From positions 12,729 to 76,728 of the forward strand of contig JAEETM010000006.1 of NCBI GenBank assembly GCA_016290335.1: a DNA stretch of 64,000 nt. The letters are read 5' to 3'. Shown piece after piece: positions 36,942 through 45,418 of this stretch. The translations under genes and the position numbers were made by a program. Every line of letters starts with the position of its first letter. The first letter of the stretch is position 1. The notes under the pieces were generated by a model, which saw only the letters and a program-made list of their open reading frames with translations, was not told where the DNA came from and did not search any database. Origin of the DNA: Treponema sp. Its GTDB lineage: Bacteria > Spirochaetota > Spirochaetia > Treponematales > Treponemataceae.

Positions 36942-36995
36942 CTCTTCTTCACCATTTATACCGCTATGATAAATAATCTTATTATAAACAAATGT

Positions 36996-37024
36996 ATTAT
37001 ATAAACTTGACGATTCTTAGTCAA
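36996..37024 (-). promoter_or_regulatory. Sigma-70-type promoter for the ABC importer operon
   Basis: On the minus strand: TTGACT (37019-37024), a 17-base spacer, TATAAT (36996-37001). The permease ATG is about 55 bases downstream. One inverted repeat (37037-37070) begins 12 bases upstream of the -35. Confidence 0.8.
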
Positions 37025-37036
37025 CTCCAACCACAA

Positions 37037-37070
37037 ATTTTCAACATTTTCTTCTCTTTTTGTTGAAAAT
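37037..37070. promoter_or_regulatory. Perfect inverted repeat (candidate operator 1)
   Basis: ATTTTCAACA (37037-37046) and TGTTGAAAAT (37061-37070) with a 14-base spacer. It shares the TTCAACA/TGTTGAA half-sites with the next repeat and lies between the two divergent promoters. Confidence 0.65.
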
Positions 37071-37073
37071 TAA

Positions 37074-37106
37074 GAAACAATTCAACATTATCTGTTGAAT
37101 TGTTTC
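37074..37106. promoter_or_regulatory. Perfect 14-bp inverted repeat overlapping a -35 box (candidate operator 2)
   Basis: GAAACAATTCAACA (37074-37087), spacer TTATC, then TGTTGAATTGTTTC (37093-37106). The right arm contains the -35 of the rightward promoter, so protein binding here should repress that gene. The XRE-domain product of that gene is the obvious candidate ligand. There is no T tract, so it is not a terminator. Confidence 0.75.
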
Positions 37107-37123
37107 AAATGTTAATGTATAGT
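37095..37123 (+). promoter_or_regulatory. Sigma-70-type promoter for the XRE/IspD-like fusion gene
   Basis: TTGAAT (37095-37100), 17-base spacer, TATAGT (37118-37123). The ATG is at 37167 after a GGGGGGA ribosome site (or 37152 if the upstream in-frame ATG is used). Confidence 0.7.
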
Positions 37124-37151
37124 ATTAGTGTAGTGACATTTAAAGTAATAA

Positions 37152-38141
37152 ATGGGGGGAACTATTATGCCATTGGGCGAAAATATTCGTAAACGAAGAC
37201 TGGAACTTAAACTCAGCCAACAGGAGTTAGCAGACGCATTAGGCTACAAAACACGTTCCTCCATTGCCAAGTTAGAAAAAAACGAAAGCAGTCTTCCGCA
37301 TGAAAAAATAGTTATCCTTGCCCGCACGTTAAAAACAACGGTGAACCGCCTGATTGACAGCACCAGTGAAGACATAAGCGAGTACCATGGAACATTGGTT
37401 TCGTTAGATGATCTTCCGCCTTCAAACGGACTGAAAAACGATAAACAAAAAAATATAGCCGTCATACTGGCAGGCGGTAAACGAAGAATCAACAGGTCCA
37501 ATATCCCTTATCAGTTTGTCACCGTTAAAGATAAGCCCGTTGCGCTTTATACTATGGAAACCATGCAACATCATCCGCAAATAGACGAAATACATGTCGT
37601 CTGTTTAAAAGGCTGGGAGGATTTTCTCCCAGCCTATGCGAAACGATTTAATATTACCAAACTTAAAAGTATCATTCCGGCCGGCAGTTCCGGCATTGAA
37701 TCCGTAAAAAATGCGGTTGAACAACTGTTGACTATCCATAAAGCCACAGATTTAATCGTCATACAGGAAGCAACCCGCCCCTTTGTAGCACCGGAAATTA
37801 TTTCCAACGCAATCCGCTGCTGCAAACAATACGGAACCGCAGTCACCTATGAACGCATGGACGGCATGACGCCATTTCTCGTGAATGAAAATCAATCCGG
37901 CCTTACCCATCTTCCCGCTAACCGTGTAATCAATATCCAGTCACCGGAGGTTTATACGCTTGGCGCTTTACGTCTGGCATTTTTTGAAGCCGCTAAAATA
38001 CGCCATCCTTTAACCGAAACATTCTGCGCGGTGTTTTTGCACCATCTCGGAAGGGAACTGAAATTCTGCAAGGGCAGCCATAGCAACTTCAGGATCATAC
38101 ATGAAGAAGATTTAAAACTGTTGGATATTCTGATTAATTAA
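37152..38141 (+). CDS. XRE-type DNA-binding domain fused to a degenerate IspD/TarI-like domain
   Basis: Protein of 329 residues; the second ATG at 37167 (MPLGENIRKRR) has the better ribosome site. Residues about 5-65 form an HTH_3 domain (LSQQELADALGYKTRSSIAK). A linker leads to an IspD-like domain (about 97-329) related to the enzyme at 26021: LKGWEDFLPAYAKRFNITKL is shared closely. Catalytic motifs are lost: AGGKGxRM reads AGGKRRIN, PKQF reads PYQF (the key Lys is Tyr), GGxxRxxSV reads AGSSGIESV, and HDAxRP reads QEATRP. It is best explained as a regulator whose enzyme-derived domain senses a ligand. It converges with licD over 4 bp. Confidence 0.88.
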   Translation: MGGTIMPLGENIRKRRLELKLSQQELADALGYKTRSSIAKLEKNESSLPHEKIVILARTLKTTVNRLIDSTSEDISEYHGTLVSLDDLPPSNGLKNDKQKNIAVILAGGKRRINRSNIPYQFVTVKDKPVALYTMETMQHHPQIDEIHVVCLKGWEDFLPAYAKRFNITKLKSIIPAGSSGIESVKNAVEQLLTIHKATDLIVIQEATRPFVAPEIISNAIRCCKQYGTAVTYERMDGMTPFLVNENQSGLTHLPANRVINIQSPEVYTLGALRLAFFEAAKIRHPLTETFCAVFLHHLGRELKFCKGSHSNFRIIHEEDLKLLDILIN

Positions 38142-38989
38142 ATGCAATACGTCTTTCCCTTGTAAAATTTGTAGGATTTATGAGGATTTAACGTAACAAA
38201 GTTAGCGCTCTTACTACCCTGCAATTCTGTAATAGGCTTCTTCGTATAATCTCCGTATCGAAGCTTAAGCCATTCATTCCATCCCGCGGGAATGTTCGCT
38301 CTCATCCCTTCAAAATCCCATTCCACGGCTGAATCAAACCATGTTTTAAAAAGAATCAGCTCCAATGACCTGTTTCCTGCCAAAACAAGGCAGCAATTCG
38401 CGTTCCCGCTTTCAAACTGCAGAACTTCGCTCCTCAGATATTCCCTCGTTTTCATTTTCTGCTGTTCGGTAATAACCCCTAAAAAAATGGTAGACAAAGT
38501 GTGCAGCAAGGTATCGTCCGAACCGACAGGATTCCCTTCCGTAATTGCTTTATACAACTTTGCGTTGCGAATTTGTCTTTGCCTTTCTCCTTCATCATCC
38601 GCAAGGTTAATAACAGGATAAATATTAATGGGTATACCGTGATTCATATCCTTGTCGGTATCGTCGGCCACGATTAATGTGGTATTACTGTCCCTCAACT
38701 TTGCGTAGCACTTATTAAATGCAGGATCGGTATCATATGTTTGCAAAAAATACCCGTCCCCCCAGGTAGCTTGCGGAAGCTGTACCAGTTTCTCATAGTC
38801 CTGATACGGCATTACGATATCAATCCCGTCATCCCACTCGATAATACCATGTTCCCTGACAGCGCCAAGCAACGTCCCAAAACCGAGAAAATAGGTAAGA
38901 TCATATTCCTTACATACAGCTTGGAGCTTTTTAAACAAATTTATCTGAACAGTATGCATTTCTTTCAAATCAAATTCCAGAGATTCCAT
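38138..38989 (-). CDS. LicD-family phosphotransferase (1)
   Basis: Protein of 283 residues with the LicD motif: TYFLGFGTLLGAVREHG followed by IIEWDDGIDIVMPYQDY. In most relatives the acidic run is WDDDID; here one Asp is Gly. LicD proteins move phosphocholine or phospho-polyols from CDP donors to glycans. It is the last gene of the long leftward assembly operon. Its stop overlaps the XRE/IspD-like gene tail-to-tail. Donor inferred to be one of the CDP compounds made by the IspD-like enzymes. Confidence 0.85.
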   Translation of the reverse strand: MESLEFDLKEMHTVQINLFKKLQAVCKEYDLTYFLGFGTLLGAVREHGIIEWDDGIDIVMPYQDYEKLVQLPQATWGDGYFLQTYDTDPAFNKCYAKLRDSNTTLIVADDTDKDMNHGIPINIYPVINLADDEGERQRQIRNAKLYKAITEGNPVGSDDTLLHTLSTIFLGVITEQQKMKTREYLRSEVLQFESGNANCCLVLAGNRSLELILFKTWFDSAVEWDFEGMRANIPAGWNEWLKLRYGDYTKKPITELQGSKSANFVTLNPHKSYKFYKGKTYCI

Positions 38990-39054
38990 ACGCTAACACT
39001 CCTTTAAATAAGTCATTATCCCCATCCCAGAAGAATTAATGAAAAACTGCTACG

Positions 39055-39945
39055 TCATTTCCTGTCATAATACCGGCCCGTTTCTCCTATGCTGTTCCAT
39101 TTTACGTTCTTACCTGATATTTTTTGATAATTTAACATCATTTCATTTAAACGGTTTTCCAAGGGATAAATCTTATAATAGTTTCCATATATAGACCGTA
39201 ACACATAATCGTAATGCCTGGTAATTCTAAAAGCGCCTTCTCCATTTTCCACTATCATAGTATCCCAAAGCTTTTGCGCATCAAATATACGCTTATTCAT
39301 TGTAACAGAAGCGCAAGTTTTTGTTTCTAAAAAATCGTATTTAACACATAGTTCTTGCATCTTTTTTTCTATATGTTCAGTTGTATAAAAGATTCGGGAA
39401 ATTTTACCCCGTAAACAACGTACTTTCTCTTTTACAGTCTTAAAACTATTGATTGTTTTCCGTTTGTAGTGTATCAAATGAAAATATTTGTGCAGTTCCT
39501 CTACAAATTCATCTCTTTCAGGTGCGCTTTCCGGAGCGCCGACTATATAAAAAACATCAACATGCAATAAATTGATATCGTATTTTTTTGGTGCCAGCCG
39601 CATAATAAACGAGGACCAGTCTTTAGTATTTTCAATACAACAAAAATGAAATTCGGGTGATAACTTTTCATTCAAAGTACTAATCAACCGTTCCTTTTCA
39701 CTAAAAGGAATCATTACATCGATGTCATAATCCCATGGAATCTGACCGTTGTCACGGATCGCCCCTAATAACGACCCAAAAGCAAGCTGGTAATGGATGC
39801 CGTTTCGTTCACAAATGTTATGAAATTCATTCAATGTCCTGATAGCATCACTTTGAAAAACATTAAATTCTTCATATATTTGTTCAAAGTTGTTAGGGCA
39901 TATCTTACTCTGTAAGACTTCTTCTTTAAACTCCTGCCGATTCAT
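39055..39945 (-). CDS. LicD-family phosphotransferase (2)
   Basis: Protein of 296 residues from the ATG at 39945, which has AGGTGG 7 bases upstream. Its motif is YQLAFGSLLGAIRDNG then QIPWDYDIDVMIPF, with Asp-x-Asp-Ile-Asp kept. The C-terminal part is basic and divergent from LicD 1, so the acceptor or donor probably differs. It lies 29 bp after the Wzx gene. Confidence 0.85.
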   Translation of the reverse strand: MNRQEFKEEVLQSKICPNNFEQIYEEFNVFQSDAIRTLNEFHNICERNGIHYQLAFGSLLGAIRDNGQIPWDYDIDVMIPFSEKERLISTLNEKLSPEFHFCCIENTKDWSSFIMRLAPKKYDINLLHVDVFYIVGAPESAPERDEFVEELHKYFHLIHYKRKTINSFKTVKEKVRCLRGKISRIFYTTEHIEKKMQELCVKYDFLETKTCASVTMNKRIFDAQKLWDTMIVENGEGAFRITRHYDYVLRSIYGNYYKIYPLENRLNEMMLNYQKISGKNVKWNSIGETGRYYDRK

Positions 39946-39974
39946 ACTGAAACCACCTGCCAACAATAATTTGT

Positions 39975-41468
39975 TTACCGATTTGCTAAATTATATTTCT
40001 TCCGTAATATCCGAACGCATGAAATTAACTGTTCTTTATACCTAAAGAACACGTAACAACAATAAACTGAAACTACAAATACTTTAAAAATAAAATTTAA
40101 AACATTAAAACAATCGCCGTATTTCATATACGATAATGAAAGACCGGTAAAAATAAAGGCCGCAACTGTCAAAAAGTTCTTAATAAAGTCTCCCGCGTTC
40201 AAACCAACTTCCGCAAAACGCTTGCTGATAGCCACAACAATACTGATACGAATAATCATAGAAAATCCCATTGCCAAAATGGATCCCATGACACCCCAAA
40301 GCGGAATCATATAAAAAGAAAATAACACATTAAGAATACTTCCCGTAAGCGTCGCAGTAAATAAATATTTCGATGCCGCTTTATAGTAAAACAATATTGT
40401 GACATAAAAATAATACATCGTTTTTATAGTGAAAACTAAAATTATAAAAGGGACATACCTCCACGCTTCTATATAATTCTTGTTGACAAAAAGAACAATA
40501 CAATCGTGTGAAAACAATGCTAAAACAAGAAAGCAAAGTCCGATACAGGACACCAGCAGCTGGACGGTTTTACGCAGTTTGATTTTAAAATCTGCACTCC
40601 CGCTATGCATACCTTCATAAAACCATGGCCCGTAGGCCCTGTTTACATACACCTGTATGGTGTCCGCAAGATGTCCGAACTTATTTGCAACCGAATATAA
40701 GCCAAGGCTTCCCAAAGAAACTACATCTCCAATTAAGATCTTGGAAATAAACATGGCAATATGCGTTGACAAATTGTGCGGCATAATCGGCAGCGAATAA
40801 CGCAGCGCGTCCTTTAATAAAACAAAATCCATGCAGAACGTTATTTGCTTTGTCCGCAGCATATACACAACAAAAAATATAGTATATGCAAAATATGATA
40901 TGCCGGCTGCTGCTATAACACCAAGCGCCCCCAGTTTAAAATAGCAAATAAACAGGATCGTAAAGAAACAATTTACGAAAAAAAAGCTGATGCTTAAAAT
41001 CGAGCTTTTTCTGGCCTGTTGCTGACTGCGCAGAATCGTATCAAAAATAGACTGCTGACAATGAAATACCAAAGCAAGTAAGCAAACAAAAATAATTGGA
41101 TAATACGGAATCCCGGCAAAAACAACTTTTGATACATAAGTTTGAAAAACTGTTAAAATAACTCCAAAACAAATGCTGGATAAAAAGGCAAAAATACTAA
41201 TTGAACCGTAAAACCGTTTTAACCTTATGGAATCATCTTTCAAATCCACGTAAAAACGCATCACAGCTGAAAAAAGAGAAAAGGCTGCAATAAAGCCGGC
41301 TGTATCAATAAAAGAGGTGGCAAGACTGTTAATACCGTAATCTTCCGGCGTTAAATATGCTGTATAAAGAGGTAAAAGAAAAAAACTGAAGCACTTTAAC
41401 AACAAGCCGCTGGCAATATAAATTATAGAATTAGTCACTACTTTTTTAGTACTTACCGTTTTCACCAT
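39975..41468 (-). CDS. wzx: Wzx-type polysaccharide flippase
   Basis: Membrane protein of 497 residues with about 14 predicted helices and the N-terminal TNSIIYIASGLLLKCFSFFL and PLYTAYLTPEDYG pattern of the PST/MATE-like superfamily. It should flip undecaprenyl-linked repeat units to the outer face of the inner membrane. AT-rich, as usual for wzx. It lies between the YfhO and LicD 2 genes. Start at ATG 41468 or GTG 41465; GGGG spacing favours the GTG slightly. Confidence 0.9.
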   Translation of the reverse strand: MVKTVSTKKVVTNSIIYIASGLLLKCFSFFLLPLYTAYLTPEDYGINSLATSFIDTAGFIAAFSLFSAVMRFYVDLKDDSIRLKRFYGSISIFAFLSSICFGVILTVFQTYVSKVVFAGIPYYPIIFVCLLALVFHCQQSIFDTILRSQQQARKSSILSISFFFVNCFFTILFICYFKLGALGVIAAAGISYFAYTIFFVVYMLRTKQITFCMDFVLLKDALRYSLPIMPHNLSTHIAMFISKILIGDVVSLGSLGLYSVANKFGHLADTIQVYVNRAYGPWFYEGMHSGSADFKIKLRKTVQLLVSCIGLCFLVLALFSHDCIVLFVNKNYIEAWRYVPFIILVFTIKTMYYFYVTILFYYKAASKYLFTATLTGSILNVLFSFYMIPLWGVMGSILAMGFSMIIRISIVVAISKRFAEVGLNAGDFIKNFLTVAAFIFTGLSLSYMKYGDCFNVLNFIFKVFVVSVYCCYVFFRYKEQLISCVRILRKKYNLANR

Positions 41469-41513
41469 TTCCCCAACTTTAATATTGTATATACTAAAAA
41501 ATATTACAAAAAA

Positions 41514-44372
41514 TCATCCAAGGTTTTCATGAAACACATTCCGATGAAAACAAATCGTCCCACATAATAAAATTAAACTTACTACCGATATTATAAGTCC
41601 TGTTTTTAGTCCCGGTGTTTCATACCTGAGTTTAATGCGATGTTCTCCCGGTTCAAGTTCCAAAGCCATAAACATTGTATTTGCCTTATATATTTTAGTT
41701 TCTTTATCGTCTACAAAAGCAGTCCAACCATCTGAATAAGGAAGTGCCAATAATAAAATTTTTGAAGAGTCCAACCTGATGTCGCCAGTTATTAAATTCG
41801 TTGCGAAAGCTTGGTTTTTATTATGTAAGTTGACATTTTTAAGAGTATGTTCTTTTAATTTCCCTACATAAGAGGGAAAGCTATCAAATTTCTGGCAAAC
41901 GACTTTTATGTCGCTTAATGAATATTTTCCAATATAAGGAAAAACTATTTGCATCTTTTTAATAGGTTTTTTGTTATAAAAAGAATTAATAATAAAATCG
42001 TGCCTCCCGGGATATCTAACATAGTTGGGTGTAGTATAACGAATTTTTTTAGCACAGACCAACTTTTTATCTGACAATATTTTCACTAAAATATATATTT
42101 CCGATTTTTCAATATAGTATTTTCCATTAAATTCCAACTCTTTCTTTTTCAAATTGTCAAACCTGTCAAAATCTTTTTGCGTATATACATTGAAAGGGTC
42201 AAAATCACTATCACTACCATATAAGTCAATTTCCCTTACGCCTTTAAAATTCAGCCCTTCAACAATTAAGTATGTTTCACACTCCTTTAACCCGTTTCCG
42301 TTAAATATAATATTAACAACTGCATTCTTTTTTGTAACAACAAACGTATTGTCTTGTTTACTTACTGCCGTCTTATCATAATCTAAAGTAAAAGGAACAT
42401 AATAATTCTCAAAATGAACTAATGAATCCTTCAACTCTTTGCTATTTAGTGTTTTTATATCCTCAGGATTTAAAACCACTCCCTGTAAAATAGCCTGCTG
42501 CTTTTGGACAGCATCCATCTGATTATAAGCATCCTCAGTTATATAAGAATCATACGTATATCCAAACGGCAATGCATACTTGTTCTCATAAACACTAATA
42601 TTATTATAAATATTTCTTTTTGACAATTTATAACCGAACGGCAACAAATCTTTTTTTCTTGTCATATAATAATTAACAGATGCTGCTTCGTTCAGAAACG
42701 TCCTGTCGTCCAATGTTTTGTAACTCTGTATCAACGGATCCAAAACAGACATCTCGTTTCTAAACTTTGTAATATTTCCATTTGACAAGCTATAATAATA
42801 TTGAGTTGATGAAATCCCTGACATAATATTAGCATTTCTACCCTTAGTCATTATTTCATCAGATGCTGTATATCTGTAAAAACCGTTTTTAACTATTTTC
42901 TTTAATGCTATGGCCTCATTATCCATTAATTCTCCAAAAATACCGGCAAATTTATGGGAATAGTTTCGTCCATAATTAATCCCATGGGAAGAATATAAGA
43001 AAAACATATTGCAAGCCAATGAACCTAAAACACCGATTAAGATAACAGCATTATAATAATAATCTGAATGAAAGAACTTGAAATTTTTCCGATAAAAAAC
43101 AGCCAAAGTAAAAATAACAGTCAAAACTAACTGAATCCAGCCTCCAAATGATAGCGCATTATCAAGTAGCAAATTTATCACAAAATATAACAATAAAAAC
43201 ACTAACACCTTTGTTTTCTCAAATTTCGTGATATTTTTTAACTTTTCATATATAATAACAACTATTATTGAAATAATAAAACTGTACGCCCATATCCAGC
43301 GATTTGTCGCGTAACTAAAACCGTTCATAAACCGTCCGGCCCATGGAAGTAATAAAAAAGCTGAAAGTAGGAGAAAATAATATTTCAAAAAATTGTCCTG
43401 TTTTTTCCAACTTGATAAAAACACTATGACAGACAGCAATGCATAACCACCATACCCCATTGCAGTCCAAGTGACATCCAATCTGTTCAATGTGGAAAAG
43501 CTGTCTAAAAACGAACGGTAAAAACTTAACGGATACAGTATTTCGCTATATTCAAAATTAATACCGGATCTTGCATCCTGAAAAAACATTAAAACCGTCG
43601 GGAGAAGGATGAAGGCGCTTAAGAAAAATCCTAAAGAATAGTATCCCGCAAACTTGAATATATTTTTTAAAACTTCTGTTTTTTTATATCCAAAAAAGAG
43701 TTTTAAAAGAATATAAATAAAAATCAACAATGATAACATATATAAAAAATAAAAATTACTTATAGCCGAAATAAAAACAGCAACTATAAATAACAAAGGC
43801 TTTTTTTCCTTAATAATCCGTTCAACGCCTAAAGCCAGCAGAGGAAAATATATCATAGGATTCAAGAAGAAGGGATGAACAACTGAAGCGTATAAAGCAA
43901 ATCCACATAATATGTAGATATAAGTTCCCGCCAAAACTGCATATTCACTTTTTTTATACGTGTAAAAGCAGTACTGCGAAAAAACAATACCGGCAATATA
44001 TAATCTTGCAATAACTAAAAAAACATATAAAATATGCTGATATTTAAGAGGGCAAAAAACAGCTACAATAGTTAGCGGATCGCCTATAACATAATAATGC
44101 AAGGTAGTATATAAATCAGCCCCATAACCCATACCAAAGGTAAAAGTAGGAACCTCAAATTTGTGATTTATGATAATGTTTTTAGCCAATAACTTTAACC
44201 ATTCTCCATAATAAGCTAAAGCTTTATAATGCTGATCCCATCCATCAAAATTATTAATAAATATTTTCCCGCTAGACCAAAAGTATAAAAAAGCTAAAAA
44301 CATCATTAATATGAAAAAAAAGGTATATATTTTTATAAAATGAATCTTACGTTTTCGCATTTTCTTCTTCAT
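41514..44372 (-). CDS. YfhO-family membrane glycosyltransferase-like protein (intact)
   Basis: Protein of 952 residues. The first ~480 are hydrophobic with about a dozen helices, and the WDQHYKALAYYGEWLKLL loop between the first two carries acidic residues as in GT-C enzymes. A soluble extracytoplasmic domain follows (residues ~500-920), ending in LPYSDGWTAFVDD and a last helix. YfhO-type proteins glycosylate lipoteichoic acids or add branch sugars from polyprenyl-phosphate sugars. Strongly AT-rich. A broken paralog lies at 29732-31900. Sugar unknown. Confidence 0.88.
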   Translation of the reverse strand: MKKKMRKRKIHFIKIYTFFFILMMFLAFLYFWSSGKIFINNFDGWDQHYKALAYYGEWLKLLAKNIIINHKFEVPTFTFGMGYGADLYTTLHYYVIGDPLTIVAVFCPLKYQHILYVFLVIARLYIAGIVFSQYCFYTYKKSEYAVLAGTYIYILCGFALYASVVHPFFLNPMIYFPLLALGVERIIKEKKPLLFIVAVFISAISNFYFLYMLSLLIFIYILLKLFFGYKKTEVLKNIFKFAGYYSLGFFLSAFILLPTVLMFFQDARSGINFEYSEILYPLSFYRSFLDSFSTLNRLDVTWTAMGYGGYALLSVIVFLSSWKKQDNFLKYYFLLLSAFLLLPWAGRFMNGFSYATNRWIWAYSFIISIIVVIIYEKLKNITKFEKTKVLVFLLLYFVINLLLDNALSFGGWIQLVLTVIFTLAVFYRKNFKFFHSDYYYNAVILIGVLGSLACNMFFLYSSHGINYGRNYSHKFAGIFGELMDNEAIALKKIVKNGFYRYTASDEIMTKGRNANIMSGISSTQYYYSLSNGNITKFRNEMSVLDPLIQSYKTLDDRTFLNEAASVNYYMTRKKDLLPFGYKLSKRNIYNNISVYENKYALPFGYTYDSYITEDAYNQMDAVQKQQAILQGVVLNPEDIKTLNSKELKDSLVHFENYYVPFTLDYDKTAVSKQDNTFVVTKKNAVVNIIFNGNGLKECETYLIVEGLNFKGVREIDLYGSDSDFDPFNVYTQKDFDRFDNLKKKELEFNGKYYIEKSEIYILVKILSDKKLVCAKKIRYTTPNYVRYPGRHDFIINSFYNKKPIKKMQIVFPYIGKYSLSDIKVVCQKFDSFPSYVGKLKEHTLKNVNLHNKNQAFATNLITGDIRLDSSKILLLALPYSDGWTAFVDDKETKIYKANTMFMALELEPGEHRIKLRYETPGLKTGLIISVVSLILLCGTICFHRNVFHENLG

Positions 44373-44440
44373 TTGATTTCATCATTTTGCTTCTTATAAG
44401 GGTATAGGACTCAGATCTTGCCTTAAAGAAGAATTCTCGG

Positions 44441-45367
44441 CTATATTTTTGGCAGCTTTATCCAGTCGCCAAACGTTTTATCCCATTCGTCCGGTTCAAA
44501 AGGCATAAAGCCCCCCCAATGCGAAAAGGTAAGTTCTCCGAAATAGGTTTTCCCGTTAACCTCATAGAAATCTACCCGCACATGCGGTATCCCTTTAGAT
44601 AACTTTTCTGCAAGTGTTTTCATCTTCTCAAAAGTTTTCGGTTTAGCAGGAGGCACAACTGCATTCGGGTGCCCGTTCGTAACAGGCAGATGCCTGAAGT
44701 CCATATCAAAAAAGTCAAATTTGGTGTCTTCACCAGGATTCTGCCTGTCCGTTGCAATAAACAGAGCTTTGGCGACACCGTCAAAGGCAAAAAACTTATA
44801 ATCTCGCAGTTCGTTTGTCATATCATCTTCCAGATATTGTTCTGCAATAATGCGCGGTTTAACGTTTTTATATGGCCATTCGCGTCCATAATAATAATAA
44901 TTGCGCTTTAAAGATTTTTCAATCTTAGTCTTAGCTTTTTCAAAATCTAGCATTTTTTTATCACGACAGATTACAAGGCCACCGGAATCGTGTGTACATT
45001 TCAGCACAAACTGATTGGGTAAAATATCAAAATCAATTTCATCAAAACCATTCCAAACACCTAACGCAGGAATAATATACTCTTTTCCAATAATGTCGGC
45101 AACGTATTTTTTGGCTTCATACTTGTCAACCATCGTGGTATATAACGGATTGCGGTCATACAGCTTGAGCCACTGCAACTTTTCATTAAATGTCCTGGGA
45201 TTCTCAAGATTTAAATCATAGCCCATTTTATAGCGAAACATACGCTTTAAAAACTCATCATCAGGCATGTCGCGATACATATTAAAATGAGATCTGTTGA
45301 AAGAAAAGCGATAGCCTTCATCTGTCAGATAATGAATTCCTTTGCTGAAAACGTTTACTATATCCAT
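44441..45367 (-). CDS. TupA-like ATP-grasp protein
   Basis: Protein of 308 residues of the ATPgrasp_TupA family: NPRTFNEKLQWLKLYDRNPL, VDKYEAKKYVADIIG, QFVLKCTHDSGG, IIAEQYLEDDMTNELRDYKF and VRVDFYEVNGKTYFGELTFS are conserved blocks, with nucleotide and Mg ligands in place. TupA is linked to teichuronopeptide synthesis, so this enzyme may join an amino acid or amine to a uronic acid of the glycan. Two dehydrogenase/epimerase sets in the window can provide uronic acids. GGAG lies 8 bases before the ATG. Confidence 0.88.
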   Translation of the reverse strand: MDIVNVFSKGIHYLTDEGYRFSFNRSHFNMYRDMPDDEFLKRMFRYKMGYDLNLENPRTFNEKLQWLKLYDRNPLYTTMVDKYEAKKYVADIIGKEYIIPALGVWNGFDEIDFDILPNQFVLKCTHDSGGLVICRDKKMLDFEKAKTKIEKSLKRNYYYYGREWPYKNVKPRIIAEQYLEDDMTNELRDYKFFAFDGVAKALFIATDRQNPGEDTKFDFFDMDFRHLPVTNGHPNAVVPPAKPKTFEKMKTLAEKLSKGIPHVRVDFYEVNGKTYFGELTFSHWGGFMPFEPDEWDKTFGDWIKLPKI

Positions 45368-45418
45368 TCTTTATTCTCCATGTAGGGTCAATAATTATCA
45401 ATTGAATTTTATAACCCC

